Origin: Inia geoffrensis
Taxonomy: Eukaryota > Chordata > Mammalia > Artiodactyla > Iniidae
DNA: 64,000 nt
Direction of reading: 5' to 3'
NCBI GenBank assembly: GCA_036417435.1
Contig: CM070913.1
Span: 18,382,680-18,446,679 of the forward strand
Positions 55,766 to 64,000 of this stretch are shown here, one piece after another. The first letter of the stretch is position 1, and each line of letters starts with the position of its first letter. A model generated the notes under the pieces. The model was not told where the DNA came from and did not search any database. It saw only the letters and a list, made by a program, of their open reading frames with translations. Made by a program: the position numbers and the translations under genes.

Positions 55766-56059
55766 ATCTAAATTAATACTTATATTTGAGCCTACTTCCC
55801 TTTCCTCTAAGTTACGTTTAAAGACAGTCTGGGTTTTCAGCTACCAGGTCGCTAAGGGCTCCAAAAGAGATATTTCCTTCCTGTCCTGTCCCTAGCACTC
55901 TGTAGCAACAGTCAGATTCAGAACACAAAGCCAAGCAAAACATGCCTTTTCAGCCCTTGACCCTGAATCCTCACGTTCTTCAGTTTCATTTCTCACCTTC
56001 CTTTTGCATTCATGTTGGTTATTCTTGCCTCTATAGCCCAGATTTTTTTAAAATGTAGA

Positions 56060-56213
56060 GTGCAGACCACTTGCACCTGAACCACTCAGAACTGCTTATT
56101 AAACATATGGACGCCCAGTCCCTCCATCATCTTTCTGAAACTGAATCCCTGCATGCAGAGCCCAAGAATCGTGTTTGAATAGCACACAGGTAGCTGTGAT
56201 CCTGCTAAAGTTT
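56060..56213 (+). mobile_element. MER5-like hAT fragment
   Basis: GAGTGCAGACCACTTGCACC, CGCCCAGTCCCTCCATCATC and GTGATCCTGCTAAAGTTTGA, with GAATCACTG at the end, follow the MER5A order with poor conservation of the first terminus. Confidence 0.55.
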
Positions 56214-56339
56214 GAGAATCACTGCCACCTGCACCCTCTCTCCCAGCACCATCTCACCTTGGGCAATATCACTTCCATGGAACCAGTGGCTTGGGGAGCT
56301 TCTCACTGGGGGAGGGAAGATATTTCCTAGCATCCCATT

Positions 56340-56769
56340 CCTTATATTCTTTTTATTTTATTTTATTTATTTTCTTGCTGTGTTGGGTCTTCGTTGCTGC
56401 GTGTGGGCTTTCTCTAGTTGCAGCGAGCGGGGGCTACTTTTCATTGCGGTGCACAGGCTTCTCATTGCAGTGGCTTCTCTTGTTGCGGAGCATGGGCTCT
56501 AGGTGAGTGGGCTTCAGTAGTTGCAGCATGTAGGCTCAGCAGTTGTGGCACGCAGACCCTGGGACGCGTGGACTTCAGTAGTTGCAGTGCGTGGGCTCAG
56601 TAGTTGTGGCTTGCAGGTTCTAGACAGCAGGCTCAGTAGTTGTGGCACACGGGCTTAGTTGCTCCACAGCATGAGGGATCTTCCCGGACCAGGGATTGAA
56701 CCCATGTCCCCTGCATTGGCAGGTGGATTCTTAACCACTGCACCACCAGGGAAGTCCCCCTTACATTCT
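56340..56769 (-). mobile_element. CHR SINE, long form with extra internal units
   Basis: The TSD CCTTATATTCT (56340-56350) has partner CCTTACATTCT (56759-56769). The minus-strand body of about 400 bp has repeated middle modules: several GTAGTTG(C/T)(A/G)G motifs at about 56517, 56577, 56599 and 56636. The tail is (TTTTA)n-like. The head is typical (GGATCTTCCCGGACCAGGG; CCACCAGGGAAGTCC). Unusually long for the family. Confidence 0.93.
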
Positions 56770-56964
56770 AATGTTGCTCTAATATTAATGTTTATGATGG
56801 TATCGATTGTTCTTGGCTGAGTTTAGAAAATGTTACCCCTAACAGATGGTCTATAACAGAAAGGCCTCCAGCTTTGGAGACAAGCCTACTTGAGGCAGCT
56901 CTACCCGTGTAGGCACACTATTGAACCTCTCTGGGTCTCTCTGGGTCTCAATTTGCTCAACTTT

Positions 56965-57196
56965 AAAATAAGGATAGTATTAGGGACTTCCCTGGAGGTC
57001 CAGTGGTTAAGAATTCACCTTCTAGTGCAGGGGGTGTGTGTTCAGTCCCTGGATGGGGAGCTAAGATCCCACATGCCTTGTAGCCAAAAAACCAAACAAC
57101 ATAAAACAGAAGTAATATTGTAACAAACTCAATAAAGACTTTAAAAAAATGGTCCACATCAAAAAAAATTTTTTTAATAAAATAAGGATAGTATTA
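56965..57196 (+). mobile_element. CHR SINE, short form, with perfect 18-bp TSD
   Basis: The TSD AAAATAAGGATAGTATTA lies at 56965-56982 and 57179-57196. The SINE starts GGGACTTCCCTGGAGGTCCA, has AGATCCCACATGCCTTGTAG, and carries the extended 3' tail with AACAACATAAAACAGAAGTA, CAAACTCAATAAAGACTTT and ATGGTCCACATCAAAAAAAA. Confidence 0.95.
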
Positions 57197-57411
57197 AATA
57201 CTTGCATGTTGTTGAGAAGGTAAAGTGATATAAAATACATAAAAGCACCAAGCACCTAGAAGGCAGTCAATAAAGGTTAATTATTTCAACCCCCTCTTTT
57301 CAGTCTATGAATGTGGCTCAGACATATTCCTTCCTTTCTTTCTTTCTCCCCTGTGGGCACCTTAGTTAGTTAGTTAGCCATTAGAACTCAGAACCCCCTA
57401 CTTAGCCATGT

Positions 57412-57970
57412 CATTTATTCAGTTAGTCAACAAATAATTGTCCAACATCTGGGAGGTACTAGGCACTGTAGTATGTTCTTGGGAATCTAGAAGTGAGAAA
57501 AAGCAACTGCTTTGCTGCTCTTCGTGAATTTACAGTACAGTGAGAGAGAGAACCTATATATAAAATAACCAGTGAGTTAGAGCAGTGGTTCTCAGTGGGG
57601 ACTGGGGATAGGTGTTGCCTCCAGGGGACATTTGCGACGTCTAGAGACATTTCTGGTTGTCATACCTGGGAGAAAAGTGCTTCTGGCACCTAGTGGACAG
57701 AGGCCAGGAATGCTGCAAAACATCCTACACTGTACAGGACAGTGCCCATAACAAAGACATATCCAGCCCAACGTGTCAATGGTGCTGAGCGTTAGAAACC
57801 CTGATTTAGAGATATGACAAATACTGGGAAGGAAAAGGGATCCATGAGAGCACCTGATTAGATGAAAGGCTTCAGGAAGGTGTCCTAAGGAAGCAACAGG
57901 TGAGTCCTGAAGGATAAACAGGAGTTCACCAGGTGAGGGTGGCCAGGGGACAGAGGCCTGGGGAGAGCAA
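57412..57970 (-). repeat. L2 3' part, antisense, split by a MER20-like element
   Basis: TTTATTCAGTTAGTCAACAA, TACTAGGCACTGTAGTATGT, AGTGAGAAAAAGCAACTGC and TCTTCGTGAATTTACAGTAC are the reverse complement of the L2 end. After the hAT insertion, L2-like sequence resumes (GGCTTCAGGAAGGTGTCCTA, GGTGAGTCCTGAAGGATAAA, GGGACAGAGGCCTGGGGAGA). Confidence 0.75.
57575..57811 (+). mobile_element. MER20-like hAT element with 8-bp TSD
   Basis: A 221-bp element (57583-57803) with ends CAGTGGTTCTCAGTGG and GTTAGAAACCCTG, and flanks AGTTAGAG and ATTTAGAG (one mismatch), the 8-bp duplication of hAT transposons. Internal AGGGGACATTTGCGACGTCT, AGAGACATTTCTGGTTGTC and AACATCCTACACTGTACAGG match the MER20 type, and its length is close to the family's usual 219 bp. 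It is inserted in an antisense L2. Confidence 0.85.
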
Positions 57971-58289
57971 TTTAAAAATACTGTTGCCTGCCTGCCATAC
58001 CTATCAACTAGATCAGAACCTTCCATACTCTGTTGTTTTTAAAGCTTTTACCAGATTAGAACAAACCCCTAAGTTTCAAAAACAAAAAGGTTGATAATTG
58101 TTCTGAAGCATATTTTTAAGGCTGAGGGCAAGATGAAGTAGAGAGAGAAACTGATGATGCAGGCAGGACAGAGAGAAAATAACAGATGAAAGAGGGGAGA
58201 AAAAAATAACTTTAGAATGGAGGGACCTGGAACATTCCACCTCTGTCAGATGACCAAGGTCAACGTCAACAATGGTAAACATGTTGATA

Positions 58290-58793
58290 GTATTCACCTT
58301 TTATATGATGTGATAAAAATGGCACTACTTTACTTCCGTGGTCCTCCTCCCCCAAAACGTAATCCCAGTCTCATCATGAAATAAAACAGCAGACAAATCT
58401 CAATCGTGGGATACTCTATGAGATCTCTGACCAGTACCCTTCAGAAAGGTAAAGGTCATCAAAAACAAGGGAAGTCTAAGAAAGTGTCACAGCCAAGAGC
58501 AACCAAAGGAGACATGATGACTAAATGTAATGTACCATCCTGGATGGCACCCTGGAACAATGAAGGAACATGAGGTGAAAACGAAGGAAATCTCAACAAA
58601 GAATGGACTTCAGCTAATAATCATGTATCAACATTGGTTCATTAACAGTAACAATTATAACATACTAAAGTTAGATGTTAAGAGTAGGGGAAACCAGGTG
58701 TGGGATATATGGGAACTGCACTGTTTTTGCAGTTACTCTGTAAATCTAAAATTGTCCTTAAAAAATAAAGTTTATTTTCAAAAGCAAACAAAA
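58290..58793 (+). mobile_element. Old L1M 3' end
   Basis: ATGGCACTACTTTACTTCCG, GTCTCATCATGAAATAAAAC, AAGGTCATCAAAAACAAGGG, AGTGTCACAGCCAAGAGCAA, GAGACATGATGACTAAATGT, ATCCTGGATGGCACCCTGG and AAATCTAAAATTGTCC form a common old L1M terminus, with an A-rich end near 58793. Confidence 0.75.
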
Positions 58794-59445
58794 TGACACA
58801 TGGATGCATTCTCATACATTGCTAGTGGGAATGCAAAATGTTACAGCCACCTTGAAAAACAATTTGACCATTTCTTATAAAATGAAACATACCATATGAC
58901 ATAGCAACCCCATTCTTAGGTATTTACCCAAGAGTAAAGACTTCATGTTCATGCAGAAACACGTTACAGAAATGTTTATTCATCATTGCCCAAAACTGGA
59001 AATAATCCAAATGTTCCTCAACTGGTAAATAGGTAAACACTCTGTGGTGCATCCATACCAAAAAATATTACTCAGCAATAAAAAGGAATAAACACAGCAC
59101 TGTGAATGAATCTCAAATGTGTTATAAGAGAAAGAAGCCTTTGTGACCACCTAGAGGGGTGGGGTAGGGAGGGGGGGAGGGAGACATAAGAGGGAGGAGA
59201 TATGGAGATATATGTATATGTATAGCTGATTCACTTTGTTATACAGCAGAAACTAACACACCATTGTAAAGCAATTATACTCCAATAAAGATGTTAAAAA
59301 ATACAAAAAAATAAAGTCCAAGAAACAAGATGACTGTACAAGGCAAAAAAAAAGAGACAAGGAAGCCTGATTCCAAAGCCTAATACTGTATGATTTCACT
59401 TATATAACATTCTGGAAAAGACAAAACTATATATAAGGACAGAAA
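58794..59445 (+). mobile_element. Old L1M fragment (end of ORF2), split by a young L1 tail
   Basis: CTAGTGGGAATGCAAAATGT, ATGACATAGCAACCCCATTC, AATAATCCAAATGTTCCTCA, ATGAATCTCAAATGTGTTAT and, after the insertion, AATACTGTATGATTTCACTT are the C-terminal ORF2 and 3' UTR start of an old L1M. It is interrupted at 59139. Confidence 0.72.
59126..59367 (+). mobile_element. Young L1 3' end with possible 3' transduction
   Basis: Flanks AAGAGAAAGAAGCC (ending 59139) and AAGAGACAAGGAAGCC (ending 59367) form an imperfect TSD. The insert begins TTTGTGACCACCTAGAGGGG, with a G-rich tract (59156-59180), and reaches the L1 terminus CTCCAATAAAGATGTTAAAA near 59300. A further block of about 30 bp (59315-59344, GTCCAAGAAACAAGATGACT and on) and a second A run come before the TSD. 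Confidence 0.82.
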
Positions 59446-60112
59446 AGGGGTGTTGTGAGGCTGAGCGTGAATCCTAAGTCTTCCTGCAGAACACAGCCTA
59501 GGAGGTTGTCTTGATTCCGCCATTCTCCCTAAACGTGCAGCCATCCAGGCATTCAAAGTCTCTTCATACTGTTCAGGCTCAAATTATTGACTCCCTAAGC
59601 TACTTTGGTCAAGGTTACATTTTTTACTGTCACTAGATAAATAAAGCTCCAATATTTTGCTCACATTGTTCTCCATAATCGGAATAGCTCCTTCCTTAGC
59701 TCACACCTTTCAAACTCCTACTAAAAATTGAAAACCCTCAAACCATTACAGGCTAAGTAAACATCCCTGTGCAATCCTAGAACTTTGTCTGTATCCCACA
59801 TTCTGGCTACTAATTATAATATTAGCTCTCATTTCAATAGATGATTTGCATGTTACCTGTTTACCCCCTTTACCTACATTTGGCATATGGAGGTATATAT
59901 GGTTTTCTCCATTTTATAAATGAGAAAACTGAAGTTCAGAGGTTATTCCCCAAGATCGTGGTTACTGAATGGAGAAGCTGGGAAACCTAGAAATGCTGAA
60001 TCCAAAGGTTGTCTTCTTCGTGCTATAATTCACTATCTCTTTTATATTGTTTTATATTTGAATGTCTTCATTGCACAACTAAGCTCCTTGAGGACAGGAA
60101 CTCTTTATATAC
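59446..60112. other. Unassigned; weak MIR-like part at 59870-60000
   Basis: CTCCATTTTATAAATGAGAA with AACTGAAGTTCAGAGGTTAT at 59909-59946 recalls an antisense MIR core. Remaining sequence unrecognised. Confidence 0.35.
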
Positions 60113-61410
60113 TTCTAAGAGTGTATACATATATATATACTCTTATATATATAAAATATGTACTCCTTTTGTATTCCTCAATGTGCTAAATAAAGAAGAC
60201 ATCTCTACAACAAATTAGCTTAAGGATTTAGAATTATGGCCTTGGAGGAGATCCACTTGTCTCTGAGGCCGTTGCCCTCATTCAATAAATAGTAAATCAA
60301 GCACCTTTGTAGTTCGTCTATATGAGCAAGCGTTGACTTTATGGGTTTGGTGTACAAACTTTCTGAGCATGTTCTCATACAAAATAAAATAAAAATTCTG
60401 AACCCTAGAAAAAAATTGCTCAAAGTAAGACTACCCGACCTAAGAAGAAAATAACCCCTTCATCCTTACCCAACCCAAGTCATATGTACTCGTAACATAT
60501 TTCAAATATTCTTTGAGGTCTTGAACTATATCCCTTTCTCTTGGGTTTTTTGTTTCCTGTTACTTGTCTTTTCTTTGATATCTTCCTATTGATTTTTCCT
60601 TCCTTTTCTTTTGCTTTCATTTTTATATTTCACATAAACAACTTTTCAAAAATGAAAAATTCTCTCAGGTATCACAGATGGACCAAACTGAATTACAAAG
60701 CTGTGATTCTGGAAATGGACATGTTATAATACAGAACAATACTTCCGTAATAGCAAGATGGAAAAAATTTAGATATCACTTCATCATCAGAATGTGTTTA
60801 GTTTCAAGTTTTTTGTAAATCACTGGCTAGTTTGAATTTTATTAAACTACCATCTATTTTTGAAATTTTCCCACAGTTTTCCATATGACTTATAGGATGG
60901 TCCCTAGGCCTTTCCTTTCTCTATCACCAACCAAAGATGGTATGAAAAATAGTTTTCCATCCCTGCCTTTGCTTCCTGAATAAGAGGCAGCTTAAATAAG
61001 ATCTGAAGGCTCAAAATATATTGAATAGACAACATAAATTTTTTTCACAAGTGCATTCTTCATTTATATATATGAAATGGGACTCAAACTCCCTTCACTC
61101 TGATAGTCCAAAGCCTGAATCCTAGTGTTCTCACTAATACAATGTTTAATTAAATGTATTTTTTAGGTTTTTTAAAGTGGGTAAATGATATAATGTACGT
61201 GAAACACCTCAGAGTGGTGTAGAATAGCTGCCTCAAATGATGGCTGATATAATCTTATATAACATAATCTTATATAGTATAATTTTCTAGGTCATCCAAA
61301 ACTTGGAAGCATTCTCTGGGGTATCTGTGTTATCCCAAGGCATAATACTAAGTACTATGATTTCTGAAACATTTCTTTAGGTATGTTTATTAAGCAATTA
61401 TATCAATGAG
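60113..61410. other. Unassigned AT-rich sequence
   Basis: Short TA-rich tracts at 60125-60160; otherwise no repeat family or exon recognised. Confidence 0.5.
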
Positions 61411-61639
61411 TGATGTCACTTTTTTGGGGGGGCGGGGAACGCGGGCTTCTCACTGCTGTGGCCTCTCCCGTTGCGGAGCACAGGCTCTGGACGTGCAGGC
61501 TCAGTGGCCATGGCTCACGGACCCAGCCGCTCCGCGGCATGTGGGATCTTCCCGGACCGGGACACGAACCCGTGTCCCCTGCATCGGCAGGCGGACTCTC
61601 CACCACTGCGCCACCAGGAAAGCCCTGATGTCACTTTTT
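61411..61639 (-). mobile_element. CHR-2-like SINE at a reused target site
   Basis: TGATGTCACTTTTT occurs at 61411-61424 and 61626-61639 on either side of a nearly full CHR-2 on the minus strand (GGAGCACAGGCTCTGG, GGCCATGGCTCACGG, CCACCAGGAAAGCCC). Its T tail is short and continues into G-rich sequence (GGGGGGGCGGGG). A third copy of the target lies at 62897, beyond the adjoining L1. Confidence 0.94.
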
Positions 61640-62910
61640 TTTTTTTAAACAACTTTATTGGGGTATAATTGCTTTACAATGGTGTGTTAGTTTCTGCTTT
61701 ATAACAAAGTGAATCAGTTATACATATACATATGTTCCCATATCTCTTCCCTCTTGCGTCTCCCTCCCTCCCACCCTCCCTATCCCACCCCTCTAGGTGG
61801 TCACAAAGCACCGAGCTGATCTCCCTGTGCTATGTGGCTGCTTCCCACTAGCTATCTACCTTACGTTTGGTAGTGTATATATGTCCATGCCTCTCTCTCG
61901 CTTTGTCACAGCTCACCCTTCCCCCTCCCCATATCCTCAAGTCTGTTCTCCAAGAGGTCTGTGTCTTTATTCCTGTCTTATCCCTAGGTTCTTCATGACA
62001 TTTTTTTTCTTAAATTCCATATATATGTGTTAGCATACGGTATTTGTCTTTCTCTTTCTGACTTACTTCACTCTATATGTCAGACTCTAGGTCTATCCAC
62101 CTCATTACGAATAGCTGAATTTCGTTTCTTTTTATGACTGAGTAATATTCCATTGTATATATGTGCCACATCTTCTTTATCCATTCATCCAATGATGGGC
62201 TCTTAGGTTGTTTCCATCTCCAGGCTATTGTAAATAGAGCTGCAATGAACATTTTGGTACACGACTCTTTTTGGATTTTGGTTTTCTCAGAGTATATGCC
62301 CAGTAGTGGGATTGCTGGGTCATATGGTAGTTCTATTTGTAGTTTGTTAAGGAACCTCCATACTGTTCTCCATAGTGGCTGAACCAATTCACATTCCCAC
62401 CAGCAGTGCAGGAGTGTTCCCTTTTCTCCACACGCTCTCTAGCATTTATTGTTTCTAGATTTTTTGATGATGGCCATTCTGACTGGTGTGAGATGATATC
62501 TCATTGTAGTTTTGATTTGCATTTCTCTAATGATTAATGATGTTGAGCATTCTGTCATGTGTTTGTTGGCAGTCTGTATATCTTCTTTGGAGAAATGTCT
62601 GTTTAGGTCTTCTGCCCATTTTGGACTGGGATGTTTGCTTTTTGTTATTGAGCTGCATGAACTGCTTGTAAATCCTGGAAATTAATCCTTTGTCACTTGC
62701 TTCATTTGCAAATATTTTCTCCCATTCTGAGGGTTGTCTTTTGGTCTTGTTTATGGTTTCCTTTGCTGTGCAAAAGCTTTGAAGTTTCATTAGGTCCCAT
62801 TTGTTTATTTTTGTTTTTATTTCCATTTCTATAGGAGGTGGGTCAAAAAGGATCTTGCTGTGATTTATGTCATAGAGTGTTCTGCCTATGTTTTCCTGAT
62901 GTCACTTTTA
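61626..62910 (-). mobile_element. 5'-truncated L1 (1.26 kb), young type, antisense, with TSD
   Basis: Target copies TGATGTCACTTTT lie at 61626 and 62897, flanking 61640-62896. On the minus strand the element starts in the C-terminal third of ORF2 and ends in the young 3' UTR (complement of the G tract at 61756-61795) and an A tail. The plus strand shows AACTTTATTGGGGTATAATT at its 3' end. Confidence 0.92.
62010..62896 (-). pseudogene. L1 ORF2 C-terminal remnant
   Basis: C-terminal third of ORF2 from the young antisense L1, beyond the reverse-transcriptase domain. On the minus strand, readable parts are [40 protein letters not shown] and [20 protein letters not shown] (62527-62826). A second frame (62073-62387) carries [20 protein letters not shown] and IPLLGIYSEKTKIQKESCTK. 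The frame change near 62400-62520 and a stop after WIDLESDI disable it. It lacks the endonuclease and the RT active site because the insertion was 5' truncated. The original terminator would be at about 62010-62012. Confidence 0.88.
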
Positions 62911-64000
62911 ATATTTATTACATTGGTTTACTTTGCTGTGTAGAAGTCTTTTAATTTGATGTAGTCCCACATGTTTATTTTTCCTTTTGTTGCTTTTTAT
63001 TTTGGTGTCAGATTCAAAAAATCATCACCAAGACCTATGTCAAGGAGAATGCCATCTATGTTTTCTTCTAGGAATTTTATGGTTTCAGACCTTACATTCA
63101 AGTATTTAATTTATTTTAATCTAATTAAAAGCTAATTTTAATTTTTTTAAAATAATTTTTGTGTATGGTATAAGATAGTGGTCTAGTTTCATTCTTTTGC
63201 ATGTGGTTGTTCAATTTTTCCAACATCATTTATTGAAGAAACTGTCCTTTTCCTGTTGTATATCCTTGGCTACTTTGTTGTAAATTAATTGGTCATATAA
63301 GCGTGGGTTTATTTCTGGGCTCTCTGTTCCACTCATCTATGTGTCCGTTTTTATGCCAATGTCACAGTGTTTTAATTACTATAGCTTTGTAATATAGTTT
63401 GAAATCAGGGAGCATGATGCCTCCAGCTTTGTTCTTTCTTAAGATTGTTTTGACTATTGCGGGTTTTTTATAGTTCCATACAAATTTTAGGACCCTTTGT
63501 TCTATTTCTGTGAAAATATCATTGGAATTTTGATAAGTGTTGCTTTGAATCTATATATTGCTTTGTAAAGTATGGAAATTTTTACAATGTTAATTCTTCC
63601 TTTCCCATGAGCATGGATTATCTTTCCATTTATTTGTCTCTACTATTTTTGTCATTAACATCTTGTGGTTTTCAACATACAGGTCTTTCACCTCCTTGGT
63701 TAAATTTATTCTTTGGTATTTTATTCTTTTCAATGCAATTGTAAATGGGATAATTTTCTTAATTTCTCTTTCTGATAGTTATTATTAGCGTATAGAAATG
63801 CAACAGATTTTTGCATATTGATTTTGTATCCTACAACTTTATTGAATTTTTTAATTTGTTCTATTGGTTTTCTGACGGAGTCTTTAGGGTTTTCTACATA
63901 TAGTATTATGTCACCTGCAAATATTACAGTTTCACTTCTTCCTTTCCAATTTGGATGCCTTTTATTTATTTTTCTTGCCTAAATGCTCCATCTAGGACCT
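62911..64000 (-). pseudogene. Older L1 ORF2 fragment, antisense, continues past the window
   Basis: Plus-strand text is the reverse complement of ORF2: TTTTGGTGTCAGATTCAAAA, ACATCATTTATTGAAGAAAC, TTCCACTCATCTATGTGTCC, ATTACTATAGCTTTGTAATA, TTGTTTTGACTATTGCGGG, TTTCATTTGGT-like diverged blocks and GAGTCTTTAGGGTTTTCTAC. On the minus strand the RT catalytic motif reads FAGD instead of FADD (63911-63922), so the second catalytic region is mutated. Numerous stops are present and no open frame of note survives. The 3' end of this L1 (last part of ORF2 and 3' UTR) is missing near 62911. The 5' part lies outside the window. Confidence 0.8.

Noticed and set aside
7098..62910. CRISPR-like array suggested by repeated identical blocks
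   Set aside because: The repeats are dispersed SINEs in both orientations with TSDs, not regularly spaced short repeats, and the genome is mammalian.

Overview
This is a 64-kb stretch of mammalian nuclear DNA, almost certainly from a cetacean (whale, dolphin or porpoise). The diagnostic feature is the tRNA-derived CHR SINE family. About seventeen copies are present, in a short form, a long form, and a CHR-2-like form whose 3' half carries the block around GGAGCCTGTGCTCCGC. CHR SINEs are known from whales, hippos and ruminants, and the CHR-2-like form is typical of cetaceans. L1 3' ends of the cetartiodactyl type and ordinary mammalian fossils (MIR, L2, MER5/MER20-like hAT, Tigger, MaLR LTRs, HAL1-like L1) fit this placement. 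I found no supportable protein-coding exon, tRNA, rRNA, CRISPR array or microbial gene. The region reads as intergenic or intronic DNA built mainly from layered retroposons. Every long reading frame I examined falls in repeats or has no coding character. || Layout. 0-6 kb: old MIR, DNA-transposon and antisense HAL1/L1M remains. 7-14 kb: an inverted SINE pair, L1 tails, an antisense L1M copy split by a young SINE, and a retroviral-type solo LTR. 13.6-24 kb: MLT1 LTRs, a 3-kb 5'-truncated L1 with target-site duplication (TSD), SINEs and MIRs. 25-33 kb: L1-dense, with TA microsatellites. 34-41.5 kb: two Tigger elements, an L2 and a MaLR LTR with an exact 5-bp TSD. 42-45 kb: mostly unassigned sequence. 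45-48 kb: a HAL1-like element split by an L1 tail and a SINE. 49-58 kb: L2, tandem SINEs, hAT elements, a locally copied inverted segment inside an L1, and an L2 split by a MER20-like element. 58-64 kb: old L1M tails, an L1 with a possible 3' transduction, and two nested antisense L1 copies reaching the window edge. || The elements do not form a pathway. What the sequence records is retroposition and repair. The most informative events are: (1) a SINE pair at 7.1-7.6 kb whose TSD halves are swapped, implying that the 84-bp spacer was inverted; (2) a 129-bp inverted copy of a neighbouring segment inserted inside an L1 at 54.6 kb; (3) an older inverted duplication flanking a Tigger at 40.4-42.0 kb; (4) two sites (52.0 and 61.4 kb) apparently hit twice by retroposition at the same target; (5) two probable 3'-transduction or read-through events. 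I see no convincing sign of a previously undescribed gene system. All family names come from recognising consensus motifs by eye; RepeatMasker with a cetacean library would be the decisive check.
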